Part shown: positions 23,283 to 34,718 of the stretch, piece after piece
Position numbering within the stretch: the stretch's first letter is position 1
Layout: each line of letters starts with the position of its first letter
DNA from: Paraspadella gotoi
Lineage: Eukaryota > Chaetognatha
NCBI GenBank assembly: GCA_051294375.1
Contig: CM119267.1
Coordinates: 16,036,105 to 16,100,104, forward strand
Direction: 5' to 3'
DNA: 64,000 nt
The notes under the pieces: generated by a model
Database searches by the model: none
The model's input: the letters and a program-made list of their open reading frames with translations, nothing else
Told to the model about the DNA's origin: nothing
Translations under genes and position numbers: made by a program

Positions 23283-23313
<31 letters not shown>

Positions 23314-23658
23314 TACCGATAATCGCCACCATTGCCGCAAAGGCTGCCGCAGGTTTCAATTCCCATCTCTATGCGCTGCGATAGAAACGGAGATGAAAGA
23401 AAGAAAGATCCGACGAAGTTTAAAAAAAAGAAGAAAAACGGCGCCCCCGAATAAAAAAAATGAAAACAGAAAAAGGAAAGGACGAGCGACGTCAGACGAA
23501 AATAGGGGGAAAATGAGCGAGGTGAANNNNNNNNNNNNNNNNNNNNNNNNNNNNNNNNNNNNNNNNNNNNNNNNNNNNNNNNNNNNNNNNNNNNNNNNNN
23601 NNNNNNNNNNNNNNNNNNNNNNNNNNNGGTGTCGCCTTTGAAGGCCGCTTTCCCCTGA

Positions 23659-23691
<33 letters not shown>

Positions 23692-25751
23692 CTCCGTGGC
23701 ATCCAAGTTCCATAAATAAAAAAGTCGACGACATAAACTTTAACCGATAATTTTTTTTATTTCAAATAATGAACCACGAGGACAGATTTTTTGGCGGAAA
23801 AAAGCAAACGATCGGACGTCGAAATTGAATCAGTGATGAATTCAGTAGTAAAATTAAATTATTTTAGCATTGAAATACGGCTTGGAAAATGACGCTCGAT
23901 GAATTATGAGTCAACAACAAACGAATACTGAGATATCGGTACTATTTTCGAAAAGCGCCCCATTCCTTTTCCTTTAATCCCTAAACTGAAATCTAACTTT
24001 AAATTCAATTATAATTGTTTTCCTCATTTCTAATCCGAATGCTTAACCCTAATATTAAATATAATCCTTAACCCTCATCACTCACCTAATACCGAGACCT
24101 GCTGACATCATTTTAAAACCTGAATATAAACTGAAACGAGGCGGTTTTGTATAATATGGCCGAATTATCAATAAATGGATAAGAACGAATTGATAAATGA
24201 CTGAATCGNNNNNNNNNNNNNNNNNNNNNNNNNNNNNNNNNNNNNNNNNNNNNNNNNNNNNNNNNNNNNNNNNNNNNNNNNNNNNNNNNNNNNNNNNNNN
24301 NNNNNNNNNNNNNNNNNNNNNNNNNNNNNNNNNNNNNNNNNNNNNNNNNNNNNNNNNNNNNNNNNNNNNNNNNNNNNNNNNNNNNNNNNNNNNNNNNNNN
24401 NNNNNNNNNNNNNNNNNNNNNNNNNNNNNNNNNNNNNNNNNNNNNNNNNNNNNNNNNNGAGCGAGCCGGAGACAGCGCCATCATGTTGATGGTCATGGGG
24501 AATGAGGGAAATGGTTTATGAAGGCATCGCATTTTGGCGACGGAAGCTGCGAGAGTCGAGACCCGCTTTCCAAAAGAGGGAATAGATGGGATGGGTTGGG
24601 CTGGTTGGGACGTGGTCATTATGGGGGCGGATGGGAATGGACGGGATTGGATGGAATGGTTAGGTGGTGGTCAGGAGGTTAGGAGGTGGTTAGGAGGTGG
24701 TCACCGGGTGGGTAGAGAAACGGAGAAACGGGGAGATCTCAAAGGTGATTGATCTCGTTAAAGAGATGAAAAAAAGAAAAAGGGAATCGTATTTGGGATG
24801 GTGATTCGGGATTGGTTCACTCAACATTTGTTTTAATAGGTTTGAGCCGTTTGATTGGTGAATCACGATCGTGATGCAACGATTATTGTGATCAGGATAG
24901 CTTTAGTTTTGAAGGAATTTTTCTTTTAGTCTGTTTATACTAACTGAACTATCGAAACGAGACGATGAAATGGCCAACGCTTCTTTGATCGACGCATCCA
25001 CGGGATTTTCATCCCCGAAGCGAAGAGATTTGAGGGAAAAGAGATTTTGGCGGGAAAAAANNNNNNNNNNCTGAAGGATCGACGGATGTCTAAACTGACG
25101 TTTGAGCTGACGTCTCGACTGACGGCTGAACAACATCACGGCGGGTGGAATCTTTTCTTTCATCTTCGTTTGTTTGTTAATTATTTATCTCTTTGTTTAC
25201 CAAAGGTTTCTGAATTATCTTCCTTTACGTGATTATAGTTTATTATTTAATTTTATTGCATTTCCTTTTTTAGAAAAAATTAACCGTGTTTTCTTTTTAA
25301 TCAAATTTTTAACTTGGAAAATAAAATTTGATGAACAAGTCAAATAATTTCGCGTAGCATGTCAAGAAACGTTTCTCGTTTCCATATTTTCATCTCGTGT
25401 AATAAATTTAACGAATTTTATTTTCGAAATAAAAACATTGTTTGGGTATATAAAAGAAACTCTGATTTAACGACTTTTGCTGCAACTACTTTAAATCGAA
25501 AGCACACAAGCTTAAGAGAAGTTTGAATAAAAATTCCGTTCTTGCAAAGACCTACNNNNNNNNNNNNNNNNNNNNNNNNNNNNNNNNNNNNNNNNNNNNN
25601 NNNNNNNNNNNNNNNNNNNNNNNNNNNNNNNNNNNNNNNNNNNNNNNNNNNNNNNNNNNNNNNNNNNNNNNNNNNNNNNNNNNNNNNNNNNNNNNNNNNN
25701 NNNNNNNNNNNNNNNNNNNNNNNNNNNNNNNNNNNNNNNNNNNNNNNNNTT

Positions 25752-26131
25752 TTTTTCTGGTTCGCCCGAAAACGACAGAGAAAAAGTAATAAAACTGGAG
25801 TCAATTTCCATAAAGAAATTTCCGCTTTCTTTGCTCTTTGTTCTTTCGAATGGAAACTTCGAACGTAGTTTTCTTCGTGCGAAATGCGCACGGTGCACGT
25901 TGCACGCGATCGCCTTTCGTCACGCCACGAGGTGACACCGACGACACTGCCATCTCCTTTCCCCTTTTGCGCCATATTCCCTTTTAGATTGGAATTCTCG
26001 GATTGCTCTTTTTTTTTTCGCTCGTTTTTCTTACTCGACCTTACCCGCCTTACGTCCCGTTCCATGCCATACCGTAACATGCCTCTGCTTGCCATGCCTC
26101 GCCCTCGACTTCCCTTGGCGCTATTTGACAT
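25752..26131 (-). CDS. Open frame in B2, both strands open; doubtful gene
   Basis: A minus-strand frame starts at ATG 26131 (MSNSAKGSRGRGMASRG…) and runs about 127 codons to the gap at 25749. The plus strand over 25884-26207 is also open for 107 codons. In B1 and B3 the equivalent DNA is frameshifted by indels in several places. I cannot choose a strand; it may be noncoding GC-rich DNA. Confidence 0.15.
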
Positions 26132-27296
26132 GGCCTGTCCTTCCTCCTACTCGTCAAATCCGTTAGAAAAATCACGAAACAAAGCAAAGAAAGCGAAAAT
26201 TAATTAGAAATTTAAATTAAAAAAAAAAAAAACGATTAAAATTTGAAATGAAAGTGAATTCGATTGGAACTCGGCTGAGACGACGACGATGAGAACGACG
26301 ACAGTCAAGACGACGACGACGACGACGACGACGACGCTGTCGTAGTTGACGACGTTGACGCAAAAGTTCACGTGATCGGAATTTGACTTCAGAAAATTGT
26401 GNNNNNNNNNNNNNNNNNNNNNNNNNNNNNNNNNNNNNNNNNNNNNNNNNNNNNNNNNNNNNNNNNNNNNNNNNNNNNNNNNNNNNNNNNNNNNNNNNNN
26501 NNNNNNNNNNNNNNNNNNNNNNNNNNNNNNNNNNNNNNNNNNNNNNNNNNNNNNNNNNNNNNNNNNNNNNNNNNNNNNNNNNNNNNNNNNNNNNNNNNNN
26601 NNNNNNNNNNNNNNNNNNNNNNNNNNNNNNNNNNNNNNNNNNNNNNNNNNNNNNNNNNNNNNNNNNNNNNNNNNNNNNNNNNNNNNNNNNNNNNNNNNNN
26701 NNNNNNNNNNNNNNNNNNNNNNNNNNNNNNNNNNNNNNNNNNNNNNNNNNNNNNNNNNNNNNNNNNNNNNNNNNNNNNNNNNNNNNNNNNNNNNNNNNNN
26801 NNNNNNNNNNNNNNNNNNNNNNNNNNNNNNNNNNNNNNNNNNNNNNNNNNNNNNNNNNNNNNNNNNNNNNNNNNNNNNNNNNNNNNNNNNNNNNNNNNNN
26901 NNNNNNNNNNNNNNNNNNNTATCGCGTTTTAATAATTGATATTTTCTTGGTTATCGATTACGGAAAAAAAAATGTCGAAAAAGAAAAAGAAGCGAAATCT
27001 TAAAGTTGATCCCAATATTTTGACAACACTAACCTACCTAGTCTACTCAAATATTGACAAATATATAAAATGTAGAAGAAGTAATTTTATTTATCTTGTT
27101 ACCGGAGATTCAAGTTCATTGGCTTTTAGAGTCTATATGAAACTTTTCGGTCGGAAAAAAAAAATCTGGGTGATTTGAAAAAAAAGTGGTCAGCAGCCTC
27201 GATTTGAACCAGCGCACCTGAGACGAAGAATTTGACAACCTGACGGGCGATCGGAGACGAAGGGTAATCGCTTTCCCTCCTTATTTTGGGGCAAAA

Positions 27297-27344
<48 letters not shown>

Positions 27345-28212
27345 TGTCTTGAGTTTCCTTGTCGTTCCCATGTTTTGGATACAGAGGGAGATTAAATTCT
27401 TTGTTAACAACAAATGGCCCACATCCTTAGATATTAGGAATGGGTAGAAAGTCCCTCTACGGCAGGTCTCTCGGCTTGACCATTGTCGTCGTCATCGCTG
27501 TCATTGTTTTCGTCGTCGTCGCATTGTTGTAGTTTACACGTATCGACCATATAAGAAACAAACATGGACTCCAGTCGTTTAAAATCATTGTTAAAGGTTA
27601 AATAAAATGGGCTCGATCCTGACCGTCGTCGTGGTCGTCGTCGTGGTCGTCGTCGTGGTCGTCGTCGTGGTCGTCGTCGTCGTCGTCCTCGTCGAGGTTT
27701 TCATGAAAAATTCAAGGTTTAGTGACAGGTTGGACGAAAAGGAGAACCTGAACGAACAAAGAAAATGGACGTTGGAAGATGGAGAGAGAGAGNNNNNNNN
27801 NNNNNNNNNNNNNNNNNNNNNNNNNNNNNNNNNNNNNNNNNNNNNNNNNNNNNNNNNNNNNNNNNNNNNNNNNNNNNNNNNNNNNNNNNNNNNNNNNNNN
27901 NNNNNNNNNNNNNNNNNNNNNNNNNNNNNNNNNNNNNNNNNNNNNNNNNNNNNNNNNNNNNNNNNNNNNNNNNNNNNNNNNNNNNNNNNNNNNNNNNNNN
28001 NNNNNAGAGAGAGAGAGAGAGAGGGTGGAGGTAAAGGGAGTAAGAGTCAGAGAAATTCTGTCGAAAGTCGAAAACTAAAAGTAGGGAGGACAGAAAGAGA
28101 GACAGAGGGTAAAAGGAAGGCTGTGGAAACGGAAGAGGGAGGAAGAGGCCGAAGTTTATGTAGATACGCGAAAAGTAAAAGGAATTAGTAAGAGAACGAA
28201 AAAAAAGGTGAG

Positions 28213-28391
28213 GAGAGGTGAGGCTACGAAAGAACTGGAGATGGACGAAGTTATTTTTTTTTTTGTGATAAAAAGAAAAGGAATAAATTTTAGTTCTAAA
28301 TTCAAAAGTCTAATTCTCCGCAGCCTTAAAATCGAGAAAATGAGCAAAGAAATTGCGGGCGTGCTCTGCGGCGGCGGCCACGGCGACCGCG
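28213..28391 (+). repeat. Truncated duplicate of the 33797-33981 gene-start region
   Basis: Matches 33797-33981 from GGCTACGAAAGAACTGGAG through ATGAGCAAAGAAATTGCGG to GCCACGGCGACCGCGGC, then switches into a GA tract. ATG at 28340 gives a 29-codon frame (MSKEIAGVLCGGG…) that differs from the 33921 frame because two bases are missing in the GCGCG run. This copy is therefore broken, or mis-assembled. Confidence 0.75.
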
Positions 28392-28475
28392 GCAGAGAAG
28401 GAGAGAGAGTCGAGAGAATGAATGATTGAGAGAAGATGAAGAACTCATGAGAGAGAGATGAGAAAGAGAGGAAAG
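28392..28475 (+). repeat. GA-rich junction between B2 and B3
   Basis: Imperfect GA DNA where the end of B2 is joined to the internal point of segment B that matches 9101-9172 of B1. Confidence 0.8.
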
Positions 28476-29451
28476 CTATTTTTTTCCATTTTTTTTTCTG
28501 AGTTTTCGCCCGAAAACGACAGAGAAAAAGTAATAAATAAATGGATGTCAATTTCCATAAAGAAATTCCGCTTTCTTTGCTCTTTGTTTCTTTCGTAATG
28601 GAAACTCGAAACGTTAGTTTGAGTTTTTCTGCTTCGTGCGGAAATAGCGCACGCGTGCACGTTCGCACGCGATCGCCTTTCGTCACGCCACGATCGGTGA
28701 CACCGACGACACTGCCATCTCCTTTTCCCCTTGCGCCATATTCCCTTTTAGATTGGAATCTCGGATTGCTCTTTTTTTTTTCGCTCGTTTTTCTTACTTC
28801 GACCTTTACCCGCCCTTTACGTCCCGCTTCCATGCCATACCGTAACATTGCCTCTGCTTGCCATGCCTCGCCTCGACTTCCCCTTGCGCTATTTGACATG
28901 GCCTGTCCTTTCCTTCCTACTCGTCAAATCCGTTAGAAATAATCACGAAACAAAGCAAAGATAAAGCGAAAATTTAATTAGAAATTTTATAATTAAAAAA
29001 AAAAAAACGATTTAAAATTTTGAAATGAAAGTGAATTTTACGATTGCGAACAAAAATCGGCTGAGACGACGACGATGAGAACGACGACAGTCAAACGACG
29101 ACGACGACGACACGATCGACGTGTCGTAGTACGACGGTTGACGCAAAATGTTCACGTATCGGAAATTTGAACTTCAGAAAATTGTGGTTAACTGATGGAA
29201 AAAAAATCTAGCGAAAAAAAAAGACTAGAATAGATTTTTAAAAAAAGAGCGTTTCAAAAAAAAAAAAAAAAAGAAAAGAAAAAAATAATCGTTGTTTACG
29301 ATTTCTTGTTTTCAAAGAAAGAAAAAAAATATCCAGAAAAAACCCTTCGTGCGTCTGCAATAAGGACTGACTCTGAGAAACGTTTTAGATCAGCTGAGGA
29401 AGGAAAGAGAGAGAGAGAGCAGAGAGAGAGAGAGAGGAGAGAGATAAGGAA

Positions 29452-29491
<40 letters not shown>

Positions 29492-31193
29492 GATAGCAAT
29501 AATTTTTTCTGTCGACTTTTTCCCCCTTTCCGTCTCATGGCGACGCGAAAAACGCAAATTTCTGAAGAATTTTCAACAAACTCGAGCAAGTCGACGACGG
29601 ACGACGACGACGACGACGACAAAAACGGACGAGCGACGGCGAGTTGACCTTGACCCGCCCCACCCTCAAACCATTGACCTTTTTAGACGAAAGGTATTTA
29701 CGTCGTCGTCATCGTTACGTCGTCGTTCTTTCATCGTCGCCTTTTGAATTTGCAAAAGGTCTCTTGGGTTCCAACTCGAAGCGGTTTCGTCGTAACGATG
29801 CCACGTCGATTTTGACGCGAAAAATAAGAAGTTTGTGGTTATTCATGCTATAACATTGTTACGATGACATTGTATCAAAACAAAAAAAGCATTTTGCATT
29901 CTGGTTTAATATGTATATTGCTACAATTTTAAATAAATCTTATTTCTCGTTTTTATAATTGATATTTTCTATGGTTCATCGATACGCGAAAAAAAATGTC
30001 GAAAAAGAAAAAGAAGCGAAATCTTAAAGTTGATCCCATATTTGACAACACTAACCTACCTAGCTCTACTCAAATATTGAACCAAAATATATAAAATGCT
30101 AGAAGAAGTAATTTTATTTTATCTTGTTACGGAGATTCAAGTTCATTGGCTTTTAGAGTCTATATGAAACTTATTCTTGTCGGAAAAAAAAATCTGCGGT
30201 TGATTTGACAAAAAAAAGTGGTCAGCAGTCTCGATTTGCAACCAGGCGCACCTGAGACGCAGAATTTGACAACCTGACGGGCGATTCGCGAGACGAAGGG
30301 TAATCGCTTTTCCCTCCTTATTTTTGCGTGGCAAAACGTCGTCGTTCGTCGTCGTCGTCGTCGCTCTTCCGTCGTCGTCGTCGTCGTCGTCGCTGTCTTG
30401 GAGTTTCCTTTGTTCGTTTCCCATAGCTTTTGGATTACCAGAGGGAGAAATTAATAATTCTTTGTTAACAACAAATGGCCCACATCCTTAGATAATTGGA
30501 ATGGGTTAGAAAGTCCCTTCTACGGCCGGTCTTCTTCAGCTTGACCATTGTCGTTCGTCATCGCTATCATTGTTTTCGTTCGTCGTCGCTATTGTTGTAG
30601 TTTACAACGTACGACCATATAAGAAAACAAACATGGACTCCAGTTCGTTTTAAAATCATTGTTAAAGGTTAAATTAAAATGGGCTCGATCCTGACCGTCG
30701 TCTGTGGTCGTCGTCGTGCGTCGTCGTCGTTGGTCGTCGTCGGTCTTGGTCGCCGTCGTGGTCGGTCGTCGTGGTACGTCGTCGTCGTTCGTCGTCGTCT
30801 TGTCGCCGTCGTGGTCGTTTCGTTCGTGGTTCGTTCGTCTGTGTCGTCGTCCTTCGTTCGAGGTTTTTCATGGAAAAATCAAGGTTTAGTGCAGGTTGGG
30901 ACGAAAAGGAGAACCTGACGAACAAAGAAAATGGACGTTGGAAGATGGGGAGAGAGAGAGAGAGAGAGGTAGAGAGAGAGAGAGAGAGAAGAGGAGAGAG
31001 AGAGAGATAGACGAGAGGAAGATGAGAGAGAGAGAGAGAGGGTGGAGGCTAAAGGCGAGTTAAGAGTCAGAGAAATTTCTGTCGAAAGTCGCAAAACTAA
31101 ATAGTAGGCGGAGGACAGAAAAGAGAGACAGAGGGGTAAAAGGAAGGCTGTGGGAAAGGAAGAGGAGGAAGAGGCCGAAAAAAAGTCTAATTA

Positions 31194-33762
31194 GAGTCAG
31201 CAGCCCTTATTTCGACTTATTGATTTCGACTTACCTCAAAACGCGTTACAATGAATCATGATTTCATGATTTTATGTAATTCATGCCTCCCATCTTCTAT
31301 TAATATGCCACTCCTTCAATTCGTTTTATTTTGGCATCTACTTTTACTCATTCCTCCTCTAACTCCATCCACTACTCACACCTAATTATGATCATTACGG
31401 AAAAGACTAACCAATTCATCCAGCAACAAAAAGATATTGAGACAAATTCATACGGTTAATCATATGAATGAATTCATTACACTAAAAAAATAAACGGCAG
31501 CGGAAAGAAATATAAAAGAAACAACTTGGCAATGGTTAACAAGTCTATTACTTGATTCGATGAAGTCTTTTTGTCAGTTTCATTGTAATGAATTTCACTT
31601 ATCTCAGATTTCATTTTATGAAATCATGTTGATGAGCATCCGTTAGAGACGAATTATTTAGTTGAATTTATTAAATTGAATTCATTCCCATTGCAGTAAA
31701 TTAACATTGGGAAATCTTATCACGAATATGAGACTGAAAGTTTCCTTGCTTTTTAGTAGTACATGTTACTACAAAACGCGTTTTAAAGAATGAATTTCCT
31801 TTTCAGATTCATTCTTTAAATTCATTACTACTGAGACCAGTTTTGAAAATTTTTTTTTAAAAAACAATTAATCCAACAAGACAATCCTTTATATAAATAT
31901 ATTTTGATAAATTAAAACAGAGATAAATAAAAAAATTCTGAAAAAATTTAATAAATATATTTTTTATCTGGAGTTGTAACCCGGGATCATTGACGACGGT
32001 AACAATATGGTTTAACCGCTTGCTCCACCTTAAGCTCATAACAAATGAAAGGATTTTGTCAATATGTGTTTTGAACTGCGTTTTTTAAATGTCTTCAAAA
32101 AACTTGCATAATTTAAAATTGTAATTGGAACTTCACCCCCATTGGATACTTAGAAACTTGTCCAAAATAATATTGATATAAATGAGAATTTTTCAGGTCG
32201 TTAATCATTGTATCATTAAAAAAATATTATAATGCAACCAAAGACTGCATTCATTTCTGTTTTAATGCCCAGTTCCTTGTCCATTGGTCGCGTGGTTGGT
32301 TTTTTCCAAAATTACAATGCGGTAAGAAACGAAATTTGTTTGTTTTTCCTTGTTCTGACGAAACAATCTCAGAAGACATTTAGTATGACTATTGATTTCT
32401 AATTTAGGGAAAAAAGGTTTCGGTTAAAAAAAAAAACCATAATAGTTTGTCTCATATTGCTGTAAGAGCTTTTGCACAGTAATTGTACATTTTAAAGAAG
32501 ACCACTTATAGCTCTTCAATATGCCGTGTTAAAAAAAATACTTCTAAGTCTTTCTGTTTGCTACAAACATTCATGATAATGAATTCATTTTGAGCTGAAT
32601 TCATATTATTAATTTTTCATGGATTTTTTTTAAATGTTGTTTTTGGTAGTATGTGTTACTTCGGCCAACAATATTTGTTTTAATTTGCCAAAGCAAATTC
32701 AATATTTTTTTTCGTTTTTTCTTTCCAAATTTGATTTAAAGATTTTTATTATAACTGGATTCATCATCAATTTTTTGGTAATTGGATTTAATTCGCATTG
32801 ATTTTATTCACTTTTTTATTTGCAGTTTTTTATATAAAGTATTTTAAAGCATGATAAAAGTTAAATCAGCACATATAAGTTTTTTTAAAAAACAATGGCA
32901 TTGAAAATTAGATGACGAAAATATTAGTGATTGCGAAAAGAAGAAAACAAAGGAAATTTGTTTATTGTATTCATAACATTGGAATTCACTTTCTGTTATT
33001 CATATTGAAATCATTAATAAAGGAAAATTTGTTTTATTGAATTCCATTAAAACATTGAATTCCACTTCTGTTATTTGTTTTTTATTTATTTTTTGTTCAA
33101 AAATGCTTTCTTCTGAGTGGTACTTAGCCTAATTTAAAAATATTACCATTACTATATAGCAGCAAATTTTTTTAAATCTTTAAAATTTTTTGCATAGAAT
33201 CTGATAGAGCACCAAAAAGTAAAACAAGAAATATAAATTTACAATGAAAAATATAAAAAAAAACTGATAAAATCATTCAAAAAGATGATGATTGATTTTT
33301 AGGTTTTTCATTTTTGATTACACTTATCGTAAAAATATTTAAAAAAGAATTATACTTTGTGTTAGACAACTTTTTATGCAGCTAATTTTGAATCGGTCTT
33401 AAAATTTAAAAACTCTAAAAAAAATTTCTGGCCTTTCCTATCTATAAATAAAATTATTTAAAAAATGAATTACTAGGGTATAGAGCCATTATTAGAAATT
33501 TTTTGTCCATGAAAGTATTACTCTAAATGTTTCGCTTTGGACTCACCCCATTGAGTGCTGGCTACCCCTATTTATAAACATGAAATTCACTACAATGAAT
33601 TAATTGATCTCGAAATTTAGAGCGTTTAATGAATTTCATGCTCCTCCGGCGCATTCGACTGATAATTGAGTCGAATTCGACCTTTTCGACCACTAAAATC
33701 AGTCGCTGCGACTTTTCGACCGTTTTGCGAGTCGAAAACTGTGGTCGAATAACTGCTCTGAC
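31194..33762. mobile_element. 2.57-kb AT-rich nonautonomous DNA-transposon-like insertion
   Basis: The left end reads GAGTCAGCAGCCCTTATTTC and the complement of the right end reads GTCAGAGCAGTTATTCGACC. They align with small gaps over about 20 bases (GTCAG..CAG..TTATT.CGAC). TTA flanks both sides (31191-31193, 33763-33765). The B2 copy at about 28160-28213 lacks the element, giving a paralogous empty site. The interior is AT-rich with many AATGAATTC-like words and no transposase-length ORF. The short TTA duplication would fit a PIF/Harbinger-type element, but the termini do not settle the family. Confidence 0.55.
31963..32036 (-). mobile_element. tRNA-like Pol III head inside the AT-rich insertion
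   Basis: On the minus strand a box A-like TGGAGCAAGCGG is followed 34 bases later by GGGTTACAACTCC. Without one extra A this matches the B-box consensus GGTTCRANYCC exactly. The T arm pairs at four of five positions. A seven-base acceptor stem is not formed, so this is a tRNA-derived relic or SINE head, not a functional tRNA gene. Confidence 0.4.
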
Positions 33763-33920
33763 TTATACCTCAAAAAATGGTGAGCGAGATGGTATAGGCT
33801 ACGAAAGAACTGGAGATGACGAAGTTCATTTTTTTTTTTTTTGTGATAAATAAGAAAAGCGATATAAATTTAGTTCTTAAATTTCAAAAGTCTAATTCTC
33901 CGCAGCCTTTAAATCGAAAA

Positions 33921-34029
33921 ATGAGCAAAGAAATTGCGGGCGCGTGCTCTGCGGCGGCGGCCACGGCGACCGCGGCGTCGCGGCGTCGAATTTACAGCGA
34001 TGATATTTACGGCGTCGTCAGCTGGCGAA
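33921..34029 (+). CDS. Candidate first coding exon (unknown protein), cut by a gap
   Basis: ATG at 33921 in an AAAA-ATG-A context opens a GC-rich frame of 36 codons: MSKEIAG, an Ala/Thr run, then SRRRIYSDDIYGVVSWR up to the 25-N gap. The composition contrasts sharply with the AT-rich insertion just upstream. The 5' part is duplicated at 28340, where it is frameshifted and truncated. No family was recognised. Its position right after a transposon-like insertion suggests that the native upstream region has been displaced. Confidence 0.42.
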
Positions 34030-34054
34030 NNNNNNNNNNNNNNNNNNNNNNNNN

Positions 34055-34234
34055 AAAAGGTCAGGACTGCGAGGGAATGCCGGCGACGAAAACGGCAACG
34101 AGGGCGGCGTGATCATTCATCTGATGTCGGGGCATGCGCATTGCGGCTTACGTGCTTTTTTTGATTGGCTCGATGAAAGAAAAAAAAAAAGTAACAATGT
34201 CTTAGGATTTTTTTTTTTTCAGATTGATTTTTAA
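34055..34234 (+). CDS. Coding-like continuation after the gap
   Basis: From the first base after the gap a frame of 59 codons stays open to TAA at 34232, reading KRSGLRGNAGDENGNEGG, then VIIHLMSGHAHCG and LRAFFDWLDER before poly-A and poly-T runs. A GTAACA donor-like site at 34191 would end the exon before the low-complexity tail. The gap size is unknown, so the frame relation to 33921-34029 cannot be tested here. Confidence 0.35.
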   Translation, partial: KRSGLRGNAGDENGNEGGVIIHLMSGHAHCGLRAFFDWLDERKKKSNNVLGFFFFQIDF

Positions 34235-34491
34235 TTGGGGAAGCAAGAAATAATCTGTTTGGTTATGTTTCCACTTCTAAAAAGAAAAAAAAAACGCATA
34301 TTCGCTTTCTGACTTTGTTGATTGTAAAAGTCGAGCGATAAAATTGTGATTTGAAAAAAAAAGAAAGATTTGAGTGAAGTTAAAAAAAAGGGAAACAATA
34401 AAAACCGATTGCTTACGTTGTCGTTGGTGCAATCGTTGTTCAGCACAGATGAAGAATATAAAATTGAGTGGAAGAGCAAGAAGACATTCAT

Positions 34492-34527
<36 letters not shown>

Positions 34528-34718
34528 AGAATCGAAAGAAACTCGACCGCCGTCCATATTGTCGGACACAAAAGCGGAACATCCCCTCCCATTTTCCGAC
34601 GCAGACTCGGTCCGTCCGACAGAGAGAAGGAGAATTCTCTTCCCCCCCCTTTTTTTTTCCCGTCGGCATTTCCGGAACCTCCTCCGATTTTCCGGCTGCT
34701 TTCCGACACTTCGTGGAA
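34235..34718. other. Low-complexity region with ACG array
   Basis: AT-rich DNA, then a GAC array at 34496-34528 and a stretch with repeated TTTCCGAC/TTTCCGG words (34590-34715). All three plus frames are fairly open because of the arrays. No exon boundary is convincing. Confidence 0.4.

Larger units (their letters stand above)
22441..28391 (+). repeat. Segment B, copy 2
   Basis: Follows the landmark order of B1. It has fewer extra bases than B1 or B3 and therefore looks the most polished, but it is broken by gaps at 23527-23627, 24209-24458, 25061-25070, 25556-25749, 26402-26919 and 27793-28005, mostly where B1 has GA tracts. After the last GA tract it continues (GGGTGGAGGTAAAGGG…) into DNA shared with B3 but not B1. 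A guanine-rich GGATGG/TTAGGAGGTGG expansion at 24625-24705 is shorter in B1. Confidence 0.9.
28476..33981 (+). repeat. Segment B, copy 3 (partial, interrupted by an insertion)
   Basis: Collinear with 9172-11690 of B1 and 25750-28391 of B2. It carries many one-base insertions relative to both (for example TTGCGTGGCAAAACG against TTGGGGCAAAACG), the pattern expected of uncorrected single-pass long reads. It includes a GA tract at 29405-29490, CGT arrays at 30337-30400 and 30693-30865, and GA at 30950-31041. The homology resumes at about 33770 after the 31194-33762 insertion. Confidence 0.88.

Noticed and set aside
26383-27003. Open frames through runs of N
   Set aside because: Unknown bases carry no coding information and gap sizes are not reliable.
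31963-32036. Functional tRNA gene
   Set aside because: No acceptor stem, and the T arm and B box carry a one-base insertion.
34374-34718. N-terminal extension of the proline-rich ORF
   Set aside because: It depends on a GAC array and low-complexity DNA; other frames are equally open.
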